20,990 nt of DNA, from IMG/VR virus record IMGVR_UViG_3300006805_000199, positions 1 through 20,990 of that record; one strand, 5' to 3'. Of this stretch, positions 5,348 through 13,251 are shown one piece after another. The translations under genes were made by a program, and so were the position numbers. Position 1 is the stretch's first letter, and every line of letters begins with the position of its first letter. The DNA is from a virus. The notes under the pieces were generated by a model that saw nothing but the letters and a program-made list of their open reading frames with translations, did no database searches and had not been told where the DNA came from.

Positions 5348-5550
5348 CGGTGAGGTTCAGTGAGTCGGAGCGATATGACATCAACCTTGATTGTGAGGTT
5401 GTGTGTTTTGTGGCTACTACTTCTACTGGGAGTTACTTTTCTGAGATACCTGTGGATAGCGAGCAGTCAAAGAAGAGAAAGCAATTCAAGGACAAGGTCA
5501 TTGAGTTGATGGAGAATGGACATGAACCCGGAGAGATTAGTTTTTCATAA
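5332..5550 (+). CDS. 72-aa protein between terminase and portal, unknown function
   Basis: TTG 5332 overlaps the terminase end by 16 bases and has GAGGGG about 8-10 bases upstream; GTG 5350 is an alternative. The product begins with beta-strand-like sequence (LTVRFSESERYDINLDCEVV) and ends in a charged helix (KDKVIELMENGHEP). No recognisable domain. Its stop overlaps the portal ATG (TAATG). Small proteins at this position are common in podoviruses, but I cannot assign a role. Confidence 0.6.
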   Translation: MDGRLTVRFSESERYDINLDCEVVCFVATTSTGSYFSEIPVDSEQSKKRKQFKDKVIELMENGHEPGEISFS

Positions 5551-7814
5551 TGGCTGAACCTGCTGTAACTGACAGAGCACCCTCAGCGAAGTCCGAGAAG
5601 AAAGCTCGGGACGAGGATGAATTCATGTCCTTGGTGAGAAAGAAGTTCGAGCGGTGCGTCTCTGCTGAGTCAGTCAATAGGAAGATGGCCGTAGAAGACC
5701 TGAAGTTCAAGAATGGGGATCAATGGCCAGAGGCTATAAGAGCCGACAGGACGACTCAGAAGAGGCCCTGTCTGACGGTCAACAAGATGAAGACGTTCGT
5801 TCATCAGATCACCAACGATCAGAGGCAGAATCGACCCGCTATCAATGTCAGTCCTGTAGGTGATAGGAGTGACCCGAACACGGCCAAGATGCTAAAGGGC
5901 CTGATAAGGCAAATCGAGAGGCAGAGCAATGCTGACGTCGCTTACGACACCGGGTTTGACAGTGCTGTATCTAGTGGTTGGGGGTATTGGAGGATCTATA
6001 CAGAATACGAAGACGATGAGAGCTTCGATCAGGTAATACGAATAGGCAGGGTCAGGAACCCGTTTCGGGTATATCTCGACCCCGATCACCAAGAGCCCGA
6101 TGGTTCGGATTCCCAGTGGGGGTTTATCTCCGATCTCATTCCCAGGTCTGAGTTCGAGGAGACCTGGCCTGACAAGGACCCAATGCAGTTCGAGGCTGGC
6201 GGTATGGGGGATGAATTCAAGAACTGGACCACTCAGACTCACGTCAGGATCGCCGAGTATTTTTACTTCGAGACCTCGACCAGGAAGCTGGTTCACCTCA
6301 AGAACGGGCATATCGGCTTTGAAGACGAGTTGGATGAAAGTCTCAAGAATGAGGAACCAGAAAAGACAAGGGAAGTTCAGGTCAAGAGGATCAAGTGGTG
6401 CAAGCTGACTGGGAAGCAGATTCTTGAAGAGAACGATTGGGCGGGCAAGTGGATTCCAATAGTCAAGGTAGTTGGGGACGAGGTTGATGTAGAGGGTAAA
6501 GTCTCTCTGGCTGGTCTTATTCGTGATGCTAAAGACCCTCAGAGGATGTACAACTACTGGGTTACTTCCGAAACTGAGATGGTCGCCCTTGCCCCGAAGG
6601 CCCCATATATCATGGAAGAAGGTCAGGTTGAGGGGCATGACAAGCAGTGGAAGCAGGCTAACGACAAGGCTTATCCCTATCTGCTTTACAAGGGAACGAA
6701 TATAGGTGGAAAACAAGCCCCTCCTCCGCAAAGGCAGATGTATGCCGGCCCTCCTCAAGGGATTATCCAAGCCAAGATTGCGGCAGCTCAGGACATACAG
6801 GCGACTACTGGTATAAGGTTCGATGCGACTTTACAAGAGAGGACGTATGACGAATCAGGCAAAGCCCTTAGAGAACTTAAAAGAACGGGTGACCTTGGAA
6901 ACTTTCACTATGTTGACAATCTTGCAAGGTCGCTTAGACACACTGGAAGAATCCTTATCGACCTTATCCCGAAGATTTACGATACTCCTCGGGTCCTTAC
7001 GATCCTCAGGGAGGACGATAGCGAAGAACGGGTCAAGATTGAGCCCTCGCTAGGGGTTCCCCATCAGACGGTCCCAGGTCAGGGCGGGAAGATAGAGAAG
7101 CTCTACAACCCCAAACTGGGTAACTATGAGGTTGCGGTAACAATAGGCCCGAGTTATGCAACTAAGAGGGCCGAGGCTGCTGATAGTCTTCTTGCTTTCA
7201 TGAAAGCCGTACCACAGTCGGGTCCTTTGATTGGCGATCTAGTTGCCAAGAACATGGATTGGCCGGGTGCTGAAGAAATCAGCACCAGACTAGCTGCTGT
7301 ATTGCCTCCTCAAGTTCAAGCTTTGTTGGGTAAGAACATGCACGACTGGCCGCCCGAGGCGAAGGCTTTGCTGATGAACATGAACTCACAGATGCAGAAG
7401 CTTACCCAGGATCATCAGACTGCACTTCATTTATTGGGTGAGAAGCAGACCGAGCAAGTACAGCATCAGCAAGAGATCGACAATCAAAGGGAAAAGATCG
7501 TCAAGGATTTCGAGGCAAAGCTGACCAAAATAGCCGCAGACATGGAGAAGACGGGCCTACAGACTGCCCAGAAAGTCTACGACGATGTGAGACAACTTGC
7601 ACAAGCTGTCAAGTCAATGGAGCAAGCTCTGAATAAACCCCAGGCAGAGACAAAGCAGGACGCAAGTATGAGAGGGACGGACGCGAGCAAGATAGCCGAG
7701 TCTTTAAAGTCTGTAGGAGAAGCTCTAGCTGCTGTTTCCAAACCCAAAACCCGAAAAGGAAAGATGAAAGGTCCCTCTGGTAAGGTCTACGAGATGGAGA
7801 TGAGTGAGTCCTAG
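5550..7814 (+). CDS. Portal protein, P22 gp1-like
   Basis: At 754 aa this is close in size to P22 portal (725 aa). It follows the terminase genes and precedes scaffold and coat, the expected portal position. N-terminal features include a helical region with QWP, VNKMKTFVHQITNDQRQNRP and INVSPVG, followed by YDTGFDSAVSSGWGYWRI and RNPFRVYLDPD, which I recall as typical of the P22-like portal family. The middle part has the IQATTGI...ERTYDESGKALREL segment. The C-terminus is a long Gln/Lys-rich coiled coil (about residues 600-710), comparable to the barrel region. Twelve copies would form the DNA channel and dock terminase and neck proteins. The ATG overlaps the previous stop, and the GGAGAG site lies far upstream, so coupling is likely. 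Confidence 0.93.
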   Translation: MAEPAVTDRAPSAKSEKKARDEDEFMSLVRKKFERCVSAESVNRKMAVEDLKFKNGDQWPEAIRADRTTQKRPCLTVNKMKTFVHQITNDQRQNRPAINVSPVGDRSDPNTAKMLKGLIRQIERQSNADVAYDTGFDSAVSSGWGYWRIYTEYEDDESFDQVIRIGRVRNPFRVYLDPDHQEPDGSDSQWGFISDLIPRSEFEETWPDKDPMQFEAGGMGDEFKNWTTQTHVRIAEYFYFETSTRKLVHLKNGHIGFEDELDESLKNEEPEKTREVQVKRIKWCKLTGKQILEENDWAGKWIPIVKVVGDEVDVEGKVSLAGLIRDAKDPQRMYNYWVTSETEMVALAPKAPYIMEEGQVEGHDKQWKQANDKAYPYLLYKGTNIGGKQAPPPQRQMYAGPPQGIIQAKIAAAQDIQATTGIRFDATLQERTYDESGKALRELKRTGDLGNFHYVDNLARSLRHTGRILIDLIPKIYDTPRVLTILREDDSEERVKIEPSLGVPHQTVPGQGGKIEKLYNPKLGNYEVAVTIGPSYATKRAEAADSLLAFMKAVPQSGPLIGDLVAKNMDWPGAEEISTRLAAVLPPQVQALLGKNMHDWPPEAKALLMNMNSQMQKLTQDHQTALHLLGEKQTEQVQHQQEIDNQREKIVKDFEAKLTKIAADMEKTGLQTAQKVYDDVRQLAQAVKSMEQALNKPQAETKQDASMRGTDASKIAESLKSVGEALAAVSKPKTRKGKMKGPSGKVYEMEMSES

Positions 7815-8548
7815 TGGCGATAGCTTTCAAACAAGCGCCCGATCCAGGAGCCGCTACGGCTTCAGGGACTACTTTGAATTTGGCCTTCGTCTCCGATGTA
7901 ACCGCAGGAGGGTCTATTCGTGTGGTTGCCAGAATAGGCGCAACAGGAAGAACCATAACGATAACTGACTCGAAAGGGAACACCTATAACGCCAGCCCCG
8001 GTATTACCGGGGATGTTACACAGGCACAGACTACTGACCTACATCAGGCATATATTTTCAGTGCTGATAATTGCGCCGCAGGTCCTACTACGGTGACTAC
8101 TGCGATAAGCGGCGCGGCAACCACGATCAGAGTATGTATTGCTGAATACAGCGGGATAGCGACTTCAGGTGCGCTAGACAAGACAGCAAGTGCTCAGGCA
8201 GATGCGAGCTCTGCTCCAAGTTCCGGGGCGACAGCGGCTACGACTCAAGCTGATGAATTGGTTTTTGGAGCCTCAAGTTCTTCCGACAATCAGACCTATA
8301 CAGCGGGGTCTGGATATACGAGAAGGGCGAGCACCCCTTCAAATGCAGGAACGGCGAGAATGTCCATCGAGGATAAGATTGTCGCGGTAACGGGCGCTCA
8401 GACCGCCGATTGGTCTACGGGTTCTACAAACTGGACTGCTTTAGTTGCGACTTACAAAGGGGCGGCGGCGGGTGGAGGGGGCAGCATGGTGAAGTTTCCG
8501 TGGTCTGGAGAGAATTCCTCTGGCTCTCTCCATAGTCAAAGACTTTAA
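7814..8548 (+). CDS. Putative beta-sandwich virion decoration protein
   Basis: GTG 7814 overlaps the portal stop by one base. The 244-aa product is rich in Ala, Thr, Ser and Gly and consists almost entirely of predicted beta strands. Its pattern resembles an Ig/jelly-roll-like domain seen in surface proteins: a TTLNLAFVSDVTAGGSIRVV strand pair, ITDSKGNTYN, an AYIFSADNCAAGPTTVT strand, IRVCIAEYSG, and a closing WTALVATYKG. A Gly-rich linker and a short polar tail end the protein. No enzymatic motif is seen. Its position between portal and scaffold suggests a head or tail surface component, possibly carbohydrate binding; that is inference. Confidence 0.6.
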   Translation: MAIAFKQAPDPGAATASGTTLNLAFVSDVTAGGSIRVVARIGATGRTITITDSKGNTYNASPGITGDVTQAQTTDLHQAYIFSADNCAAGPTTVTTAISGAATTIRVCIAEYSGIATSGALDKTASAQADASSAPSSGATAATTQADELVFGASSSSDNQTYTAGSGYTRRASTPSNAGTARMSIEDKIVAVTGAQTADWSTGSTNWTALVATYKGAAAGGGGSMVKFPWSGENSSGSLHSQRL

Positions 8549-8550
8549 CA

Positions 8551-9618
8551 ATGGCACTCATTCAAAGAAAAATAGGGACCACCTCGGAGAATCTTCGAGT
8601 ATTCATTAACGACGCTACCGTATCTACCGGGGCGGGGTTGGCCAATATCGTCGCTTCGTCAGTGACCTTTGCTTGGTCTCGGGACGATATGAGCACGGTC
8701 TCTAGTGGAACTTGCACCACAGGGACTTTGGGGACTTATACGGTAAGTTCTTTCGTTCAAGCTCTTTCTACAAACGCTTTGGGGTGGTATGAGTTCGACC
8801 CCCCGGATGGAGTTTTCTTGTCTGGCAGGAAAGCTTTCATTCACCTTTCGGGGGCTCCATCGATGGCCCCTCTACCTATTTTGATAGAGTTGACTGCGAC
8901 CGACAATCAGACCTCAATGTCTTCCCAGACGATCAGCACCACTCTCAATTCATTAGGTGTGGTGATGACTGATAAATCCGGTTATGGAGTCTCCTCTGTT
9001 AATACAGGGGTCAATGTCACCTCATTTGCGATAAATGTTGGGGTGTCTTCGGTCAATACAGGGGTGAATGTAACCTCTGTAGTAGGTAGTCCAGCGGTGA
9101 CTTCGGCAGCGGGGATTCTGGCATACACCTTTGATCTTGGCAGAACCGCCAATCCCAATTCAACGGTGACGTTCAGTTCTCTGTCTCTAAGTACTCAATC
9201 GGTGACGGTCGGGGGTGTGAATGTCACCTCTGTAGGCGGGAGTGCGATCGTTACCTCTTCTCCAGGGATAATCACTGTCTCGACCCAGACGATAGACAAA
9301 GCAGGTTACAGCCTCGTAGCTGGTTATGACCCGGCAAAAACCGCCTCTCAAGCTGGGGATGCCATGACTTTAACGACTGGAGAGAGGGCGAGTCTTGCAA
9401 ATGTCTTTCTGACGACCACTCAACCAGAAGTCTTTAGGACGCAAAACGCTCCGGGTTCGATCATGCAGATACAGTATGAAATCCTCGCAAATCTCACCGA
9501 GGCTTCAAATTCAGGAACGACAAGGACTTTGAACAGCGTTACCAGTCATGTAGCTCAGGCGATTACCTATGGGTATGATTCTTCCACTTCTCCGGCTTCG
9601 ATAACGAGAACGGCATGA
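8551..9618 (+). CDS. Repeat-containing structural protein, fibre-like
   Basis: ATG 8551 lies 2 bases after the previous stop. The 355-aa product is Ser/Thr/Val/Gly-rich and beta-like. The N-terminal 110 residues look like a globular baseplate or fibre-type domain (RVFINDATVSTG, then WYEFDPPDGVFLSGRKAFIH). They are followed by repeats of VSSVNTGVNVTS at residues 147-158 and 165-176 and a related GVNVTSVGG near 222-230, typical of trimeric beta-helical shafts. A DKAGYSL segment and a helical C-terminus close it. It is probably a virion appendage or head-fibre protein. It overlaps the next gene in an ATGA junction, and the cluster with its two neighbours suggests a shared structure. Confidence 0.6.
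   Translation: MALIQRKIGTTSENLRVFINDATVSTGAGLANIVASSVTFAWSRDDMSTVSSGTCTTGTLGTYTVSSFVQALSTNALGWYEFDPPDGVFLSGRKAFIHLSGAPSMAPLPILIELTATDNQTSMSSQTISTTLNSLGVVMTDKSGYGVSSVNTGVNVTSFAINVGVSSVNTGVNVTSVVGSPAVTSAAGILAYTFDLGRTANPNSTVTFSSLSLSTQSVTVGGVNVTSVGGSAIVTSSPGIITVSTQTIDKAGYSLVAGYDPAKTASQAGDAMTLTTGERASLANVFLTTTQPEVFRTQNAPGSIMQIQYEILANLTEASNSGTTRTLNSVTSHVAQAITYGYDSSTSPASITRTA
8989..9231 (+). repeat. Degenerate coding repeats in the fibre-like gene
   Basis: Two 36-base units at 8989-9024 and 9043-9078 encode the identical 12-residue VSSVNTGVNVTS while differing at several silent positions. A third partial unit at 9214-9231 encodes GVNVTS. The silent differences show that the protein repeat, not the DNA, is being conserved. 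Confidence 0.8.
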
Positions 9619-10121
9619 GCCTGTCTACTGTTACCACGATGGGATATGAAGTGGGGACCTTGAGTCTTGTGGTGACTTTGGGATATGGACAGGGAGCCGC
9701 CCCACCCCCTCCTCCTCCGGTGAGTGTTTCACAAGTCTACGGTCCCGCTCTAACCGAGTATGAAAGAAACAGATGGTTTGGGGATTACGATCCCGATAGG
9801 GAGAAAAGAAAGAAAGCCCTGGAAAGGGCAAAACGAATCGAGTTGGGGATCATCAAAGAACTAAAAATTCCTACCAAGATCAAGGCCGAGGTCAGAGAAG
9901 TCGTCAAAGAAGCAGCTCAAGTCGAAGTTTTCAGGTCTCAGTACGTAGAAGAAGCTTCTGTCATTTCTCGCCTTGTAGCTGAGATTTCCGCAGATCTAAA
10001 GCTAGCCTTGAGAGAAGATAAAGAATTAAGAGAGGTGAGAAGGCAAAAGGAACTGAGAAGGTTAGAATCCGAGGAAGAAGAGGAAGCTATTGAAGTCGCT
10101 ACCCTTTTCATGCTTAACTAG
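9615..10121 (+). CDS. Helical protein with polyproline linker, unknown function
   Basis: ATG 9615 overlaps the previous stop (ATGA). The first 28 residues hold two similar strand-like pieces (VTTMGYEVGTLS and VVTLGYGQG), followed by six consecutive prolines at 30-35 and a YGPALTEYERNRWFGDYDPD segment. The remaining ~100 residues are strongly charged helix, with a run of glutamates near the C-terminus. The arrangement suggests a small anchoring domain tethered to a coiled coil. No family recognised. Linked by overlap to the fibre-like gene, it may be a partner of that structure. Confidence 0.6.
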   Translation: MSLSTVTTMGYEVGTLSLVVTLGYGQGAAPPPPPPVSVSQVYGPALTEYERNRWFGDYDPDREKRKKALERAKRIELGIIKELKIPTKIKAEVREVVKEAAQVEVFRSQYVEEASVISRLVAEISADLKLALREDKELREVRRQKELRRLESEEEEEAIEVATLFMLN

Positions 10122-10141
10122 TACGTAACCAGTACGTAACC
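10120..10141. repeat. Exact 11-base tandem repeat before the scaffold gene
   Basis: AGTACGTAACC occurs twice without a gap (10120-10130 and 10131-10141) in the 35-base spacer before the scaffold start. Each copy contains the palindrome TACGTA. The 11-base period is about one helical turn. No -35/-10 pair was found beside it, so a regulatory role is unproven. Confidence 0.6.
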
Positions 10142-10156
10142 GCCGAAAGGTGCCAC

Positions 10157-11134
10157 GTGGAAACTGAGAAGCAAGTAGTTTTGGATTTGCTCGACACCAA
10201 CTCTCCGGCGTTGTCCTCTACCGACGATGTGCCGAAGGTTGAAACCAAGCCGGACGCTACCCCGGCCAAAGAAGAGGTAGTGCCTGCCGCGCCTGAAAAG
10301 GCTGAAACAGAGACATCGGCAACCTCTGACAAACCGGAAGATTCATCCGCGACTCCCGAAGAGGCTAAGAAGCCCGCGAAGGGTGTTCAGAAACGAATCG
10401 ATGAGCTGACGCGACAACGGGAAGACGAAAGACGTGCCCGCGAAGCCGCAGAAGCCCGAGAACTCAGGATACTCGCAGCACTTGAGAAAGCTACAGGTGT
10501 TACCGAGAAGCCTAAGGATACCGATACAGAGCCGGTCAGACCTCAAGAGAGTGCTTTTCAAAATCCCCAGGAATACGATGCTGCTGTCGAGAATTGGATA
10601 GCGGCCCGTTCCGAGTGGATTGCAGATAGAAAAGTCGCTCAGAAATTCGAGGAGCAAAACCGCAGGACCGCTGAAGAGCGTCAGGCTGCACAAGTCAAAA
10701 AGGTGCAGGAAGACTTTCAGAAGCGTGTGGATAAGGCCAAGGAGAAATACGCCGACTTCTCGGAAGTCGCTGAATCTCCCGATGTCATGGTTTCTTTTCC
10801 CATGTCTTACGCGATTTTGAATGCTGAAGAAGGCCCTGAAATACAGTATTTCCTCGGGAAGAACCCGGCAGAAGCCAAACGTATTTCGGAGATGAACATC
10901 GTAGACCACAACGGTAATACGGTGCCCGACGTTGCGAGGCAGCTAGTTGAGCTTGGAAAGATCGTGAACAAACTCACGATACCTACCAGGCCCGTTTCGG
11001 CCGCACCCGCACCGATCAAGCCGATATCCAAAGCCTCTGAACACGAGAAGTCTGCGGAAGAAGAGTCTATGGAAGAGTATGCAGCTAGACGCAAGAAAGA
11101 GCTGAACTCGGTAAGACCGGGGGTGAGGCACTAA
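10157..11134 (+). CDS. Scaffold (head assembly) protein
   Basis: GTG 10157 has AAAGGTG about 6 bases upstream. The 325-aa product is acidic at the N-terminus (Glu/Pro/Ala/Thr-rich, disordered for ~75 residues), then a long charged coiled coil (RIDELTRQREDERRAREAAE and beyond), a middle FQNPQEYDAAVENW segment, a compact region (SYAILNAEEGPEIQYFLGKN) and a basic C-terminal helix (EYAARRKKELNSVRPG). This design, with its position directly before the coat gene, is that of P22 gp8-like scaffolds, which bind coat through a basic helix-turn-helix at the C-terminus. By eye it uses more CGN arginine codons than the modification genes. The start codon lies inside a CCACGTGG palindrome. Confidence 0.85.
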   Translation: METEKQVVLDLLDTNSPALSSTDDVPKVETKPDATPAKEEVVPAAPEKAETETSATSDKPEDSSATPEEAKKPAKGVQKRIDELTRQREDERRAREAAEARELRILAALEKATGVTEKPKDTDTEPVRPQESAFQNPQEYDAAVENWIAARSEWIADRKVAQKFEEQNRRTAEERQAAQVKKVQEDFQKRVDKAKEKYADFSEVAESPDVMVSFPMSYAILNAEEGPEIQYFLGKNPAEAKRISEMNIVDHNGNTVPDVARQLVELGKIVNKLTIPTRPVSAAPAPIKPISKASEHEKSAEEESMEEYAARRKKELNSVRPGVRH

Positions 11135-11153
11135 CCCCTTTTAGGAGTCTTAC

Positions 11154-12362
11154 ATGTCCTCGCAGGTACTATTAACTCCTACGATCATCACGAAAGAAAG
11201 TCTGGTGATCCTGGAGAATAACCTTGTCGCGGCAAATCGGGTGAATCGGAAGTTCGAGAACCAGTTCGTAAAGATCGGGAATTCTCTTACCATCCGAAAG
11301 CCCAACCGCTTCACGGTAGCATCAGGCGCGGGACTCGCGGTTCAGGATATTGCAGAACCGTCAGTCGCGATTACCATCAACCAACAGAAGCACGTTGATT
11401 TTCAGTTCACTTCTCAGGACCTAACACTCACCGTCGAGGAATTCTCGGAGCGGTATCTGAAACCCGGCATGGCTGCTCTTGCCAACCAGGTTGACTATCA
11501 GGTATTGCAGAACTTCTCTGGAATCTCGAATTTCGTCGGGACGCCAGGGACGACGCCGGGTGCGTTTTCAACCTCGGTTCAGTTGGTGGGTCAGAGAATG
11601 GACGATAATGCCGCACCCCAGGATAACCGTACATTAGTTTTGAATCCGGCTGCTTACTGGGCGATCTCCAATGGTCTGACCGGAAGTTTCGTTATGCCGA
11701 CCGCCAAGGAAGCTCTGGTGAAGGGTTATCTGGCAACCATCGGTAATTACGAAATCTACATGGATCAGAACATACCCACAGTTACAAGCTACATCCATGT
11801 GTCCACCAACGCCTTGGTCTCTAACGCTCCCGCTTCTCAGTCTGGGTCTCTCATTTCTACGGTCGGCTTTAACACTACCGACATCTTCCAGATTGGCGAG
11901 GTAGTGACCTTCGGTACGGTTTTTTCCATCAATCCCCAAAGTCGTCAGTCCACAGGGTCATTGAAGAACTTCGTCATTACTGCCACTACCCAGCCGGGTA
12001 CGGGCAGTACAGCGGTTCTTTCGATCTCCCCGTCAATGATTACTTCGGGACCGTATCAGAATGTCACCAACGGGACTGTCTCGACTGCGTCAGGCAAGGT
12101 ATCTATCCTTAGCGGAACTCCAACGGTAAGCTCTACGTTCACTCAGAACATAGCATTTACAAGAGATGCTTTCGGTCTGGTGATGGTGCCTCTGGAAATC
12201 CCGCAAGGGGTAGATTTTGCAGCCAGAGAGACGTATCGAAATATAAGCATGAGGGTCATTCGTGCTTACGATATCAACAATGACGTATTCCCGACTCGTA
12301 TAGATATCCTGTTCGGGACGGCCACTTACTACGACGAGCTTGCCTGTCGTCTAGGAGGTTAA
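11154..12362 (+). CDS. Major capsid (coat) protein, P22 gp5-like
   Basis: ATG 11154 has a good TAGGAG site 7-8 bases upstream. The 402-aa product matches the P22 coat family at the N-terminus: LLTPTIITKESLVILENNLV, then VNRKFENQFVKIGNSLTIRKP. It continues with an HVDFQFTSQDLTLTVEEFSE stretch and a Ser/Thr-rich insertion near residues 220-330 that corresponds in position to the inserted I-domain region of P22 coat. The C-terminus has the FTRDAFGLVMVPLEIPQG and DILFGTATYYDELACRLGG segments typical of this family. P22 coat is 430 aa. It forms the icosahedral shell on the scaffold. Conserved order with scaffold upstream makes the call firm. Confidence 0.94.
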   Translation: MSSQVLLTPTIITKESLVILENNLVAANRVNRKFENQFVKIGNSLTIRKPNRFTVASGAGLAVQDIAEPSVAITINQQKHVDFQFTSQDLTLTVEEFSERYLKPGMAALANQVDYQVLQNFSGISNFVGTPGTTPGAFSTSVQLVGQRMDDNAAPQDNRTLVLNPAAYWAISNGLTGSFVMPTAKEALVKGYLATIGNYEIYMDQNIPTVTSYIHVSTNALVSNAPASQSGSLISTVGFNTTDIFQIGEVVTFGTVFSINPQSRQSTGSLKNFVITATTQPGTGSTAVLSISPSMITSGPYQNVTNGTVSTASGKVSILSGTPTVSSTFTQNIAFTRDAFGLVMVPLEIPQGVDFAARETYRNISMRVIRAYDINNDVFPTRIDILFGTATYYDELACRLGG

Positions 12363-12363
12363 T

Positions 12364-12633
12364 ATGGCTACCACATCAGCGGCACTCAGAGATCTGTCGG
12401 ACCAGAACTCTCAAGGAACACGACTTGGGACGACTTCAACCGACCTGATCTGTTTTTACGGGGTTACCTCGGGTATTGCGGCGGTGACTGTTATCGGGAC
12501 CTCTATCGGTGTCAATTCACAAGTCCCGATTGCCAGCAACCAGGGTAACGTGTTTGGCTTCAGCTCTTCGGCCCAGTGTCAGGCGGTAATCAGTACGATG
12601 CTTCAACTTAGACTCATGGGTCTCATTGCTTGA
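12364..12633 (+). CDS. 89-aa head-associated protein
   Basis: ATG 12364 follows a near-perfect TAGGAGG site placed at the end of the coat gene, indicating strong translation. The product has the pattern LRDLSDQNSQGTRLGTTSTDLICFYG followed by strand-like VTVIGTSIG and a short C-terminal helix ending MGLIA. I recall similar small proteins (D-x-N-S-Q-G-T-x-L-G...D-x-I-x-F-Y-G) next to capsid genes in many phages. Some are annotated as head proteins, and a decoration or head-fibre role is plausible but unproven. Confidence 0.7.
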   Translation: MATTSAALRDLSDQNSQGTRLGTTSTDLICFYGVTSGIAAVTVIGTSIGVNSQVPIASNQGNVFGFSSSAQCQAVISTMLQLRLMGLIA

Positions 12634-12670
12634 TCTTTGCAAGAGCGAGCAGTTATAGGGTCGCCTTCTT

Positions 12671-12692
12671 TGCCCGGTTGTGTTACTGGGCA
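12671..12692 (+). promoter_or_regulatory. Hairpin just upstream of the groES-like ribosome binding site
   Basis: TGCCCGG (12671-12677) pairs with CTGGGCA (12686-12692) across an 8-base loop; one pair is G-U. No T-run follows, so it is not a terminator. The GAGAGGG ribosome binding site of the co-chaperonin gene begins at once after it (12693-12699). It could mark a transcript end/processing site or tune translation. Confidence 0.45.
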
Positions 12693-12706
12693 GAGAGGGT
12701 TTCCCT

Positions 12707-13018
12707 ATGGGCGAACGGGAAACTCATAGACAGATGCGAATAAATCCTTTGTCGGACATTGTAGTCATCAAGAGGTCGTCTTACGACGAGATCAATCAAA
12801 GCGGAATAGTCTTGCCGCTCTCTGCTGATATTCTTGAAGACATCGGTACGATCAAGTTCTGCGGTAAGGGCAAGGTCACTCCCAAGGGAAAGTGGCCTAT
12901 GGAAGTCAAAGAAGGAGACAAAGTCATATTTTCCACTAACGGTCATATGGTGAAGTACATCGAAGGGGAAGAATTTATTGTCACCCACCAAGATTCGATC
13001 ATAGGGATCATCGAATGA
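12707..13018 (+). CDS. groES: GroES-like co-chaperonin (Cpn10)
   Basis: ATG 12707 is chosen because GAGAGGG lies 7 bases upstream; GTG 12680 and ATG 12734 are also in frame. After ten extra residues the 103-aa product follows the GroES pattern: INPLSDIVVIKRSSYDE, SGIVLPLSA, DIGTIKFCGKGK, VKEGDKVIFS, EGEEFIVTHQDSIIGIIE. The Leu/Val/Ile-rich SGIVLP segment corresponds to the mobile loop that binds GroEL. GroES forms a heptameric lid over GroEL during folding; phage homologues such as T4 gp31 are needed to fold coat protein. Its position two genes after coat fits that role. It could also replace host GroES for other large virion proteins. Confidence 0.9.
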   Translation: MGERETHRQMRINPLSDIVVIKRSSYDEINQSGIVLPLSADILEDIGTIKFCGKGKVTPKGKWPMEVKEGDKVIFSTNGHMVKYIEGEEFIVTHQDSIIGIIE

Positions 13019-13251
13019 ATCTAGAGCACGTAAGACTTAGACAAGAGGCTATCTCAAGGAAGAAAGAAAGACGCGAGAGGCAACTTGTTCTAGAGGCTCA
13101 AATAAAAGCCAGGAGAAATTCCAAATGGTATCCCCATCCTGACGGAGTAATGTCCGATGGAATGGGAAGATATTTCTACAATGGGGAAGAAATTCACCCC
13201 GTGGGGAAGTTGATCGGTCATTCGATAGAAGGTTATCTATGCCAAGAGTAA
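13015..13251 (+). CDS. 78-aa protein, unknown function
   Basis: ATG 13015 overlaps the groES-like stop (ATGA). The N-terminal half is a charged helix (RLRQEAISRKKERRERQLVL). The C-terminal half has a compact WYPHPDGVMSDGMGRYFYNG segment that looks like a small beta hairpin. No domain recognised. It overlaps the glycosyltransferase start by 13 bases, so it is co-translated with it. It could be an accessory to either neighbour. Confidence 0.6.
   Translation: MNLEHVRLRQEAISRKKERRERQLVLEAQIKARRNSKWYPHPDGVMSDGMGRYFYNGEEIHPVGKLIGHSIEGYLCQE

Noticed and set aside
5892-6770. Minus-strand 292-codon open frame inside the portal gene
   Set aside because: It is long but lies wholly antisense to the well-supported portal gene; Leu/Pro-rich shadow composition, no ribosome binding site.
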